Shown: in pieces, positions 9,076-15,731 of the stretch
Numbering within the stretch: position 1 is the stretch's first letter
Layout of the letters: each line of letters opens with the position of its first letter
Assembly: GCA_934120045.1 (NCBI GenBank)
Contig: CAKOTF010000014.1
Location: 1 to 25,008, forward strand
Length of the DNA: 25,008 nucleotides
DNA from: an uncultured Clostridia bacterium
Lineage (GTDB): Bacteria > Bacillota > Clostridia > TANB77 > CAG-508
Direction: 5' to 3'
The notes under the pieces: model-generated
What the model was told of the DNA's origin: nothing
What the model saw: only the letters and a program-made list of their open reading frames with translations
The model's database searches: none
Made by a program: the position numbers and the translations under genes

Positions 9076-9786
9076 ATGCTAAATTTTGTTATTTGTGACG
9101 ACGATATTCGAATGATTGAAAAATTATCTTCTGTAATAGAAAAAGTACTTCTTAATCATGACTATGATGCAAAAATTGTATTCAAAACAACTAACTATGA
9201 TAAACTTCTTGAATATATATCGTCAAATAATGTTAATGTTGTATTTTTAGACATTGAATTTTCAGGTTGTAAAGAAAATGGTCTTGATATTGCAAAGAAA
9301 ATACGAAAAATAAATAAAAATTGTTATCTTATCTTTGTAACTAGTCATTTTGAATATATTGTTAATGCATATAAATTCAAAACATTTGATTACATATTTA
9401 AATCAAGTATTGATATTGAAAATATTAGTTCTACTTTAAAAAGATTGTTTGATGATATTTATGATTCTGACGCAAAATTTTTAAAAATTAATAACAAAAA
9501 TACTTTTATTGATTTGAAAGATATTCTTTTTATCGAAAAAGCTGGTGTAAAAATTATTTATCATACTTATCAAACTGATTATGTCTCTTATAATTCATTT
9601 AATAAATTAACATTACCAAAAAACTTTATAAGATGCCATAAGTCATTTATTGTAAATATTGATAATATTTCAAATATTTCATATGCTGATAATATAATTT
9701 ATTTAAAAAATGGTTCAACATGCTATATTGGTCCAAAATATAAAAATTCATTATTGGAGGTGATTCGCTATGACTCAGTTTCTTAA
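9076..9786 (+). CDS. agrA: AgrA-like LytTR response regulator
   Basis: This 236-aa protein has an N-terminal receiver domain (about 1-125). The acidic pocket is CDDD (Asp8-Asp10), the phospho-acceptor is Asp59 in VVFLDIEFSG, and the conserved Lys is in FDYIFKS. A C-terminal LytTR DNA-binding domain follows (about 135-232), with the typical IDLKDILFIEKAG start, an RCHKSFIVNI core and a final strand ending near YIGPKYK. In agr systems this regulator is phosphorylated by AgrC and activates agrBD and targets. The ribosome binding site is AGGAGG, and ATG follows after six bases. The last 17 bases overlap the kinase gene, so the two are translationally coupled. Confidence 0.9.
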   Translation: MLNFVICDDDIRMIEKLSSVIEKVLLNHDYDAKIVFKTTNYDKLLEYISSNNVNVVFLDIEFSGCKENGLDIAKKIRKINKNCYLIFVTSHFEYIVNAYKFKTFDYIFKSSIDIENISSTLKRLFDDIYDSDAKFLKINNKNTFIDLKDILFIEKAGVKIIYHTYQTDYVSYNSFNKLTLPKNFIRCHKSFIVNIDNISNISYADNIIYLKNGSTCYIGPKYKNSLLEVIRYDSVS

Positions 9787-11134
9787 TTGGATTTCGAATA
9801 TTTTGTTTTCACAAAATGAGAATATTATTCATTTTATTTTAATCCCTGCATGTTTTATCGAATCAGCATTTTTATATACTATTTTAATGAGCTTATTAAA
9901 TATGAATTTAACTCATAAAAAGAATTTATTATATACATTTTTCTTTTCAATTATTGGAGTAATATTGTATATATTAATTCCTGCACCATTTAATACAATC
10001 TTATATTATATATTTGTTTGCTTCTTATTAAAATTATTATTAAATGTAAAATTAATGAAAAGTTTTCTAACTATTATAATTTCTTTATTTATAATAGCTT
10101 CAATAAATTTACTTATCCAAAAGCCTTATATGGCGGTACTAAACATAGACAATGATACTTACATGAATACACCAATTTACAGAATATTATATCTTGCTAT
10201 TTTTTACTTTTTATTATTTGGAACAAATAAAATTATCAAAAAAGTAAAAAAGACTGATTTTTCAATTGAACCATTAGATGTATTAGATAAACAAACTTTT
10301 GTTACTATTTATCACTATATTGGATTTGCATTTTTATGCTTAATTATTGAGTTACTATTGACCGCTTTTTATATTGATAAAATACCTGTAGCTGTTACTA
10401 TATTTAATTTTTGTTTGATTTTTTCTATCTTTTTATTAAGTTTATTTATTCTTTCTCGTGTAATAACTCTTGAAACAACTAAAAAGAGTCTTCAAAGTGC
10501 TGAAGAATATAATAAATCTCTAACTATTTTATATGATGAAGTAAAAGGATTTAATCATGATTTCAAAAACATTGTTTCTGCAATAGATGGTTACATTTGT
10601 ACAAATAATATTGATGGATTAAAAAAATATATTGATGAAGTTAAAGAAGATTGTAAACTTACTAATAATTTATCTATTTTAAATCCAAGAATAATAAATG
10701 AACCAGGAATTTACAGTCTTTTAAATAATAAATACTTTAAAGCAACAAATGCAGGAATAAAATTTGATTTAGAATTTTTTCTTGATCTAACTTCTTTAAA
10801 AGTAAATAATTATAAATTTTCAAGAATTATTGGCATTTTATTAGATAATGCAATAGAAGAAGCAGAAAAATGTGACGAGAAAATTATTAGGGTCTCTTTT
10901 AGGAGAGAAGAAAAAAATCACAGAGCTATTATAAAAATAGAAAATACTTACACTAATAAAGATGTAAACATTGATGATATATTTAAAAAGGGATTCTCAG
11001 GAAAAGAAAATCACTCTGGCATTGGACTATGGGAAGTTAGAAAATATATAAAAAACAGAAAAAATTCTGATTTATTCACATCAAAAAATGATAAGTTCTT
11101 TTCTCAAGAACTTACAATATATGATACTAAATAA
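9770..11134 (+). CDS. agrC: AgrC-like sensor histidine kinase
   Basis: This 454-aa protein has a polytopic N-terminal sensor of about six membrane segments up to residue 230. The DHp helix carries FNHDFKNIVSAI with His263 as the phosphorylated residue. The HATPase_c domain has the N box ILLDNAIEEAEKC (Asn360) and the glycine-rich G box GFSGKENHSGIGL (408-420). This is the HPK10 arrangement of AgrC receptors for cyclic autoinducer peptides, lacking a classical D box region of other kinases. GGAGGTGAT precedes the ATG inside the end of agrA. A bidirectional terminator follows immediately. Its partner peptide is most likely the AgrD encoded convergently just downstream. Confidence 0.88.
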   Translation: MTQFLNWISNILFSQNENIIHFILIPACFIESAFLYTILMSLLNMNLTHKKNLLYTFFFSIIGVILYILIPAPFNTILYYIFVCFLLKLLLNVKLMKSFLTIIISLFIIASINLLIQKPYMAVLNIDNDTYMNTPIYRILYLAIFYFLLFGTNKIIKKVKKTDFSIEPLDVLDKQTFVTIYHYIGFAFLCLIIELLLTAFYIDKIPVAVTIFNFCLIFSIFLLSLFILSRVITLETTKKSLQSAEEYNKSLTILYDEVKGFNHDFKNIVSAIDGYICTNNIDGLKKYIDEVKEDCKLTNNLSILNPRIINEPGIYSLLNNKYFKATNAGIKFDLEFFLDLTSLKVNNYKFSRIIGILLDNAIEEAEKCDEKIIRVSFRREEKNHRAIIKIENTYTNKDVNIDDIFKKGFSGKENHSGIGLWEVRKYIKNRKNSDLFTSKNDKFFSQELTIYDTK

Positions 11135-11168
11135 AAAGTGAGTTATAATTAACCCACTTTTTATTTTT
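11133..11168. terminator. Bidirectional terminator between agrC and agrD
   Basis: AAAAAGTGAGTT (11133-11144) pairs with AACCCACTTTTT (11151-11162) with one mismatch (a G-U pair when read on minus). The A-tract on one side and the T-tract on the other suit termination in both directions. It overlaps the agrC stop codon and ends the convergent agrD transcript. Confidence 0.8.
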
Positions 11169-11211
11169 TGAATTGAATTTATAATGTTTAAGAAATAACA
11201 TCTTTTTTTTA

Positions 11212-11331
11212 TTAGTCCTTTTTTATTAATGATGCTGGTATTTTTGGTTGATGTCCCCACCATAATATAGCACAAGCTGTATTTGTTGATTTTGCATATT
11301 TCTCAGCTAATTTTGCTAAAAATTTTATCAT
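11212..11331 (-). CDS. agrD: AgrD cyclic autoinducer peptide precursor
   Basis: This 39-aa frame begins MIKFLAKLAEKYAKSTNTA, an amphipathic leader. A core with Cys20 (CAILWWG) follows, then HQPKIPASLIKKD. This three-part layout is the AgrD layout: membrane-binding helix, Cys-containing ring segment, and a conserved C-terminal recognition tail with a (H/Y)QPxxP-like motif and charged end. AgrB is expected to remove the tail and join the Cys thiol to a backbone carbonyl, giving a thiolactone ring. From the position of HQP the ring probably lies within Cys20-Gly26; its exact size cannot be read. AAGGGGG precedes ATG by nine bases. The gene sits 74 bases downstream of agrB. Confidence is high because of context. 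Confidence 0.92.
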   Translation of the reverse strand: MIKFLAKLAEKYAKSTNTACAILWWGHQPKIPASLIKKD

Positions 11332-11405
11332 GGAAAATTCCCCCTTTTTAGTGATTTTTTATAATATAAAAATGTTGCTAGCCTAACACTTTTACATCAT
11401 ACCAT

Positions 11406-12017
11406 TTAACTTTCTGCATATATTTCATGCCCATACTTATTGTGCGTAACTTTATATGCAATTCTTGTAATTGTCAATGTTTGTATAAAATCTCCAAATA
11501 TTATAATTCCTGATATTGTTGTATTTTTAATAAATATAGCAATTAAAATTTCACTAGTTATTATAATATATGAAAGAATTTGTTTTTGCTTCCTTTCTTT
11601 TTTTCTTAAAATAGGTAAATTTTCAGTATCTGCTGGTGCATATAGTTTTATCATTATCATGCAAAATATCCATATAGCTATAGCTAACATAATTTTTACA
11701 TTTCCTGTTAAAACAATATATTTTCCTAATAATGAAGAACCACTATATAATAATAATGTATATATAATACAACCTATATGTGTTTTCATATGTACCCCTC
11801 CAGATACACATCTATATGGTGCGATTATTAAAATTGATATTACTGTAAGTTTAAAAATTCCAAGAATATATGCAATTATTAAAATTATTATACCTTTTGG
11901 AAGCTCACCTATTATATTTTGTAATCCATACATTATTACTTCTGCTCTCTCATCATCTACTTCAGGCATTTCTTCTCTAATCTTTTTAGTTAAATATGCA
12001 CAAAATTTATCTATCAT
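11406..12017 (-). CDS. agrB: AgrB accessory gene regulator protease
   Basis: This 203-aa polytopic membrane protein is the cysteine endopeptidase that trims AgrD and helps form and export the cyclic peptide. The catalytic block is YRCVSGGVHMKTHIGC with His76 and Cys83, the same spacing as His77/Cys84 of S. aureus AgrB. APADTENLPI, another family signature, follows. Several hydrophobic helices lie between about 40 and 190. I chose the ATG at 12017 because AAGGAGAAGAGT lies just before it; an in-frame ATG 18 codons further upstream lacks a good site. It forms an operon with agrD. The plus-strand 225-aa open frame over the same bases is a shadow. Confidence 0.93.
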   Translation of the reverse strand: MIDKFCAYLTKKIREEMPEVDDERAEVIMYGLQNIIGELPKGIIILIIAYILGIFKLTVISILIIAPYRCVSGGVHMKTHIGCIIYTLLLYSGSSLLGKYIVLTGNVKIMLAIAIWIFCMIMIKLYAPADTENLPILRKKERKQKQILSYIIITSEILIAIFIKNTTISGIIIFGDFIQTLTITRIAYKVTHNKYGHEIYAES

Positions 12018-12140
12018 ACTCTTCTCCTTTTTATGTTTGCTCTTTTCTTTTGTACATATACAATTTACCATAATTTATTTGATTTGTTTTATTTTTTTTA
12101 CGAAAAGTGTATTCTAATAAATAAAATCTTATTTCTTTAT

Positions 12141-12162
12141 TTTTGTATATCTTTTTGTATAT
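12141..12162. repeat. Direct repeat pair upstream of agrB
   Basis: TTTTGTATAT occurs at 12141-12150 and again at 12153-12162, a 12-base period, about 125 bases upstream of the agrB start. A related palindrome, TTGTACATATACAA, lies at about 12050-12063. LytTR regulators bind pairs of short direct repeats, so this is a candidate operator for the AgrA-like protein. The A/T-rich context makes chance repeats likely and the spacing differs from the classical AgrA site. Confidence 0.3.
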
Positions 12163-12233
12163 GTAAATATAATTTAACATTTACTTTCTTAGCTAAATTT
12201 TAAAACTCTTAATTAGTTAACAATTATGATTTT

Positions 12234-12358
12234 AGAACAAAGCGACGTAGTCGCCCTTTGTTCTCGCCTGATTTGAGTTTTCGACTAAAAGGAGAAAATC
12301 TCAAAGGGCTAGCAATTGTAGCTTTTATACACTAGGAAGTTCAAAGAACTTTCCTAGT
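12234..12358. other. Structured intergenic element upstream of agrB
   Basis: Three hairpins follow one another: 12234-12264 (AGAACAAAG-CGAC with GTCG-CTTTGTTCT, GTA loop, two bulged bases), 12272-12305 (TTTGAG-TTTTC with GAAAA-CTCAAA, one bulge) and 12331-12358 (ACTAGGAAGTTC with GAACTTTCCTAGT, AAA loop). In addition GCCCTTTG (12253-12260) is the exact complement of CAAAGGGC (12302-12309), a pairing that would break the first two hairpins. The block is more GC-rich than its surroundings and contains no coding frame. It lies in the 12018-12363 gap between agrB and the AI-2E terminator. It may be a leader of agrBD, a small RNA on either strand, or a dispersed intergenic repeat. Confidence 0.5.
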
Positions 12359-12363
12359 ATATA

Positions 12364-12393
12364 AAAAAAGTTCAGGTTAATCTGAACTTTTTT
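12364..12393. terminator. Terminator of the AI-2E-family gene (overlaps its stop codon)
   Basis: AAAAAAGTTCAG (12364-12375) pairs perfectly with CTGAACTTTTTT (12382-12393) around a six-base loop. On the minus strand it ends in a long T-tract. The stop codon at 12377-12379 lies in the loop, so the last codons are part of the stem. On plus it is also followed by T-rich sequence and could stop any RNA from the 12234-12358 element. Confidence 0.85.
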
Positions 12394-13516
12394 CTTTTTT
12401 TGCTTCTATCCAATCATTTATAATAATCTTAAATACTGCTACTACAGGAACTGCTAAAAACATTCCTAAGACTCCAAAATAAGCTCCACCTACTGTTACT
12501 GCTATAATTACTAATAATGGACTTATTTCTAATGAATCACCAATTATTTTTGGATTGATAATATTTGAATCAATTTGTTGTAATATTATAACAATTAATG
12601 CCATCCAAAATGCCTTTGATAATCCTCCTGTAATTACTGTTATTAATATGCTTAATCCAACAGCAACTATTGCTCCAAAATATGGAATTATATTAAATAA
12701 TCCAATCATAAATCCTAATAATATAGAATATTTAACTCCAATTATACTCATTGCTATTGTAACTAAAATTCCAACTACAACTGCATCTATTAATTGTCCA
12801 CTTATAAATTTAAAAAATATATAATTTGAATTATGTACATATTCACTTATTTTTTTACAAGTTTTTTCTCCAAATATTGCCATTGTTAAATCTTTAAAAA
12901 ATCCAACAATTTGAGTCCTTTGTAATAATATATAAACAGATACTATTATCGTTACAAATACATCAAAGATTCCACTAGCAACACCTAAAGCACCTTTTAC
13001 ATATTCTGTAATTTTTTCAGGATTAATATATTTTTTTAAATCTATATTTTTAATATTATCTCCTATTTCTTTTATTGTTTCTATTACCTTTTCACTTTTT
13101 AAAATTGAATCTTCTGGTAATTCATTCAATTTACTTATTGTTGTGTTCCAATAATTCTGAAAATTATTTACTAGTTCAACAATACTCTCTGTTACTACAG
13201 GTAATATAACATTTACAAGTAATATTATTAATAATATTGTAAGTGTAAATGTTATAAAAACACTTAATCTTCTTGCTCTTTTCTTAAAAAACTTCTTTTT
13301 CGATTTTAATAATTTTTTTTCAATTCTTGATGCTGGTATATATAACAAATATGCCAGCAATGTTCCTGCTAAGAATGGTGATATTATTCCTAGAAATTTT
13401 CCTATTGCATTTCCTATTGCAGTAAAATTATCAAGAAACTTATAAACTAAAATTATTGCAACTGCTAATAAAAACCAGTACATCCATTTAGAAAAATTCT
13501 TTTTTACTTCATTCAT
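12377..13516 (-). CDS. AI-2E/PerM-family transporter
   Basis: This 379-aa membrane protein belongs to the AI-2E transporter (PerM/YtvI/YdbI) family. It has two or three N-terminal helices (about 12-85), a polar region (about 95-175) and a C-terminal helix bundle. The family signature GGAYFGVLGMFLAVPVVAV lies near the C-terminus, and GLFNIIPYFGAIVAVG is in the middle. Family members have been linked to autoinducer export, Na+/H+ antiport or stress tolerance, so a substrate cannot be assigned. It is 14 bases downstream of exoA and probably co-transcribed. GGAGGAAGAAAG precedes the ATG. Its proximity to the agr locus does not imply a role in quorum sensing. Confidence 0.87.
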   Translation of the reverse strand: MNEVKKNFSKWMYWFLLAVAIILVYKFLDNFTAIGNAIGKFLGIISPFLAGTLLAYLLYIPASRIEKKLLKSKKKFFKKRARRLSVFITFTLTILLIILLVNVILPVVTESIVELVNNFQNYWNTTISKLNELPEDSILKSEKVIETIKEIGDNIKNIDLKKYINPEKITEYVKGALGVASGIFDVFVTIIVSVYILLQRTQIVGFFKDLTMAIFGEKTCKKISEYVHNSNYIFFKFISGQLIDAVVVGILVTIAMSIIGVKYSILLGFMIGLFNIIPYFGAIVAVGLSILITVITGGLSKAFWMALIVIILQQIDSNIINPKIIGDSLEISPLLVIIAVTVGGAYFGVLGMFLAVPVVAVFKIIINDWIEAKKEKSSD

Positions 13517-13530
13517 CTTTCTTCCTCCAA

Positions 13531-14280
13531 CTATTTAATTTCTAATCCAACTGGACAATGATCACTTCCTAATATTCCTGTATATATTGTTGCATCTTTT
13601 ATATTTTCTCTAAAATCATTTGATACAATAAAATAATCAATTCTCCACCCTACATTTTTTTCCCTTGCATGTCCCATATATGACCACCAACTATATTCAA
13701 TTTTTTCTGGATATAAATATCTATACGAATCTATAAAACCTGCATTTAGTAGTTCCGTCATTTTTTCTCTTTCTTCATTTGTAAATCCTGCATTTCCTTT
13801 ATTAGTTTTTGGATTTTTTAAATCTATTTCTTCATGTGCTACATTTAAGTCTCCACACATAATTACTGGTTTCTTTTTATTTAATTCTAATAAATATTTT
13901 CTAATTTCATCTTCCCATACCATTCTATAATCTAGTCTTTCTAGCTCTCTTTTGGCATTAGGCGTATAATTAGTTACTAAATAAAAATTTTCGAATTCCA
14001 GTGTTATTATTCTTCCTTCTTTATCATGTTCTTCTATTCCAATTCCATATGTTACATTTACTGGTTGTTTTTTAGTAAATATTGCTGTTCCTGAATATCC
14101 TTTTCTTTCTGCACTATTCCAATAACTTGTATATCCTTCAAATTCTAGATTAATTTGTTCTGGCTGACATTTTGTTTCTTGCAAACAAAATATATCTGCA
14201 TTTACTTCTTTAAAAAAATCCGAAAAGCCTTTATTTAAACATGCCCTTATTCCGTTAACATTCCATGATATTAATTTCAT
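13531..14280 (-). CDS. exoA: Exodeoxyribonuclease III / AP endonuclease
   Basis: This 249-aa protein is an ExoIII-type member of the endonuclease/exonuclease/phosphatase family. Visible motifs are MKLISWNVNGIRA (Asn7), LQETKC with metal-binding Glu35, GDLNVAHEEIDL, WWSYMGHAREKNVGWRIDY, and LGSDHCPV with Asp240 and His241. It cleaves DNA 5' of abasic sites in base-excision repair and has 3'-5' exonuclease activity. Length is normal. GGAGGAG lies shortly before the ATG. It is the first gene of a two-gene operon with the AI-2E-family gene. Confidence 0.95.
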   Translation of the reverse strand: MKLISWNVNGIRACLNKGFSDFFKEVNADIFCLQETKCQPEQINLEFEGYTSYWNSAERKGYSGTAIFTKKQPVNVTYGIGIEEHDKEGRIITLEFENFYLVTNYTPNAKRELERLDYRMVWEDEIRKYLLELNKKKPVIMCGDLNVAHEEIDLKNPKTNKGNAGFTNEEREKMTELLNAGFIDSYRYLYPEKIEYSWWSYMGHAREKNVGWRIDYFIVSNDFRENIKDATIYTGILGSDHCPVGLEIK

Positions 14281-14301
14281 TTGACTCCTCCTACATACAG
14301 G

Positions 14302-14310
14302 ATTATAACA
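14302..14310 (-). promoter_or_regulatory. Extended -10 promoter of exoA
   Basis: On the minus strand TGTTATAAT (TG, one base, TATAAT) lies about 20 bases upstream of the exoA start. The -35 region 17 bases away is poor (TTTCTT), as is common for extended -10 promoters. Confidence 0.55.
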
Positions 14311-14407
14311 TATAATTTTACAAAAAGAAAGTTTTATTGTTAATAATAAGATTTTATTAATATCAACCTATGCCAATAAAAATTTTAATATTTTTTTATT
14401 AAAAGTA

Positions 14408-14436
14408 TTGAAATTTTATAAAATGTATGCTATTAT
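14408..14436 (+). promoter_or_regulatory. Promoter of tRNA-Pro
   Basis: TTGAAA (14408-14413), a 17-base spacer and TATTAT (14431-14436) with an extended TGC just before it. The start of transcription would fall about 12 bases upstream of the mature tRNA. Confidence 0.75.
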
Positions 14437-14454
14437 ATATAAGCATTTGGAAAT

Positions 14455-14530
14455 CGAGGCGTAGCGCAGTTGGTAGCGCGCGTGGTTTGGGACCATGAGG
14501 TCGCAGGTTCGATCCCTGTCGCCTCGACCA
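14455..14530 (+). tRNA. tRNA-Pro(TGG)
   Basis: This is a complete cloverleaf of 76 bases including the encoded CCA. The acceptor stem is CGAGGCG with CGCCTCG, the D arm GCGC/GCGC, the anticodon loop TTTGGGA with anticodon TGG, and the T arm GCAGG/CCTGT with TTCGATC in the loop. It has its own promoter and terminator, so it is a single-gene transcription unit. Confidence 0.97.
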
Positions 14531-14535
14531 TATTT

Positions 14536-14568
14536 AAACAGTAAATTCAATTTACTGTTTATTTTTTT
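14536..14568 (+). terminator. Terminator of tRNA-Pro
   Basis: AAACAGTAAATT (14536-14547) and AATTTACTGTTT (14549-14560) form a perfect hairpin followed by ATTTTTTT, starting six bases after the tRNA. Confidence 0.85.
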
Positions 14569-14572
14569 GTCC

Positions 14573-14616
14573 AAAAGAGCTCCCCACTATATATAAATCA
14601 TAGGGGGAGCTCTTTT
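14573..14616. terminator. Second strong hairpin, bidirectional terminator
   Basis: AAAAGAGCTCCCC (14573-14585) and GGGGAGCTCTTTT (14604-14616) are perfect 13-base complements around an 18-base A/T loop. A and T tails lie on opposite sides, suited to termination in either direction. It is unusually GC-rich for this region. Confidence 0.8.
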
Positions 14617-14621
14617 CTAAA

Positions 14622-14663
14622 ACAAAAATAGAGTAAAAAGGCTTATTGAAACCTTTTTACTCT
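14622..14663 (-). terminator. Terminator of the MYG1-family gene
   Basis: AGAGTAAAAAGG (14630-14641) and CCTTTTTACTCT (14652-14663) are perfect complements. Read on minus the stem is followed by TATTTTTGTTTT. It starts seven bases after the MYG1-family stop codon. Confidence 0.8.
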
Positions 14664-14669
14664 GTTCAT

Positions 14670-15593
14670 TTAAGAGGCTATTGCTAGTTGGGCCATTTTT
14701 ATAGCATCTTGGATTGTTTCAGCACTTCCGACAAATCCACCATCATGACAGAAAATTGCAGTATTTACTCCAGTAACCTTTTGCAATTCTTTTCCTTTTA
14801 AGCCACACCATTCTTCAGGAACAGGCTTCATAGGAATACGTTTTTTCAAATCTGTTGTAACAGTTTGCCAATTATATCCACCTCTAAGAGAAGGATAAAT
14901 CACAAACCAGATATCTATTGCCTTTGGATTAGTCGACAGGTATAAATACCTTTGCCATGGAACAAAACGCTGTAAAACCATAATATGATTAGAAGATTGT
15001 TCAATTGCTTCCTTAACAAACGTCTTGGCTTTACAAGTTGAAACAGACTTCTTAACAATGTTCCAAAATGTTTCTCTTGCTATGTTACAAGCATTTAAAA
15101 ATGCTTCATCATAATCTGTTTCATCATCCCACGTAGGATTATAGTTCGAAATCATTTGGCAAATTGACATTGCAGATACTTCTTGAGAACTAGAATTGTT
15201 AACACCATTATCTGTTGCATCAATGCCTTGAATTAACATTTTATCAACAGAATTCCATACTTCATACAAATTCGTATTAGGAAAATATTTTTTTATTGCT
15301 TCATATCCAAAATCTCTCCAAATAAGACCTGCTGCTGCATATGGTACTCCAATCTTTCTTCCATTTTTTCTTGCACCATTTCCTCCTTTTTGATGATGAT
15401 CCCATTTTCCACCACCAATGTCGTAAACAATAACGTTAGAATTTAACTTTTCTGGTACTTCGAGAACCCGACATACAGTTACATCTCCAAAAACTTTTTC
15501 CAGAATAACTGTAGCCATCACATCATCAGCGTGGAATACACCTCCATGAGTGATAAGATTAGCCTTCTGAATACTATTTGTTGTTCTTATCAT
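14670..15593 (-). CDS. MYG1/UPF0160-family metal-dependent hydrolase
   Basis: This 307-aa protein belongs to the MYG1 (UPF0160) family of DHH-like phosphoesterases. Metal-binding motifs are ITHGGVFHADDV (His16, His21, Asp23, Asp24) and DIGGGKWDHHQKGG. Later family segments include the DATDNG core and a C-terminal WCGLKGKELQKVTG. MYG1 in eukaryotes is a 3'-5' RNA exonuclease; the bacterial role is not known. I chose the ATG at 15593 because GGAGG lies seven bases upstream; an in-frame ATG eight codons earlier lacks a site. The gene has its own promoter, is walled off by terminators, and uses codons such as CTC, CTG, CGG, GAC and AAC far more than its neighbours, which suggests horizontal acquisition. 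Confidence 0.88.
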   Translation of the reverse strand: MIRTTNSIQKANLITHGGVFHADDVMATVILEKVFGDVTVCRVLEVPEKLNSNVIVYDIGGGKWDHHQKGGNGARKNGRKIGVPYAAAGLIWRDFGYEAIKKYFPNTNLYEVWNSVDKMLIQGIDATDNGVNNSSSQEVSAMSICQMISNYNPTWDDETDYDEAFLNACNIARETFWNIVKKSVSTCKAKTFVKEAIEQSSNHIMVLQRFVPWQRYLYLSTNPKAIDIWFVIYPSLRGGYNWQTVTTDLKKRIPMKPVPEEWCGLKGKELQKVTGVNTAIFCHDGGFVGSAETIQDAIKMAQLAIAS

Positions 15594-15638
15594 ACTAACC
15601 TCCGTATACATGAACAAGTTTATATAGCAGATAACCCC

Positions 15639-15667
15639 ATTATACTACAATTTACATAATTTTGCAA
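15639..15667 (-). promoter_or_regulatory. Promoter of the MYG1-family gene
   Basis: On the minus strand TTGCAA (15662-15667) is followed after 17 bases by TATAAT (15639-15644), about 45 bases upstream of the start codon at 15593. Confidence 0.75.
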
Positions 15668-15695
15668 TCATTATTTTATATCTTTATAATAGCAA

Positions 15696-15726
15696 AATGA
15701 GAATTAGAAAATTTCTAATTCTCATT
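15696..15726 (-). terminator. Terminator after tsf
   Basis: AATGAGAATTAGAAA (15696-15710) and TTTCTAATTCTCATT (15712-15726) form a near-continuous hairpin starting five bases after the tsf stop codon. The T-tract is short (CATTTTGC), so termination may be imperfect. It may also protect the 3' end of the rpsB-tsf message. Confidence 0.65.
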
Positions 15727-15731
15727 AATCA

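Noticed and set aside
11081..11275. 64-codon minus-strand frame near agrD
   Set aside because: It overlaps the true agrD frame in another register and runs through the terminator. The agrD frame has the ribosome binding site and family motifs.
11440..12117. 225-codon plus-strand open frame
   Set aside because: It is antisense to agrB, whose catalytic His/Cys motif and family signatures are clear. The plus frame has no ribosome binding site and its composition is that of a reverse-complement shadow.
12377..13516. Assigning the AI-2E-family protein a role in exporting the agr signal
   Set aside because: AgrB itself is expected to handle the peptide. The gene is co-transcribed with exoA and separated from agr by a terminator, and family substrates vary.
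14455..15667. Integrated element using tRNA-Pro as attachment site
   Set aside because: No second copy of the tRNA 3' end and no integrase or phage gene were found in the window. Only the composition difference of the MYG1-family gene supports transfer.
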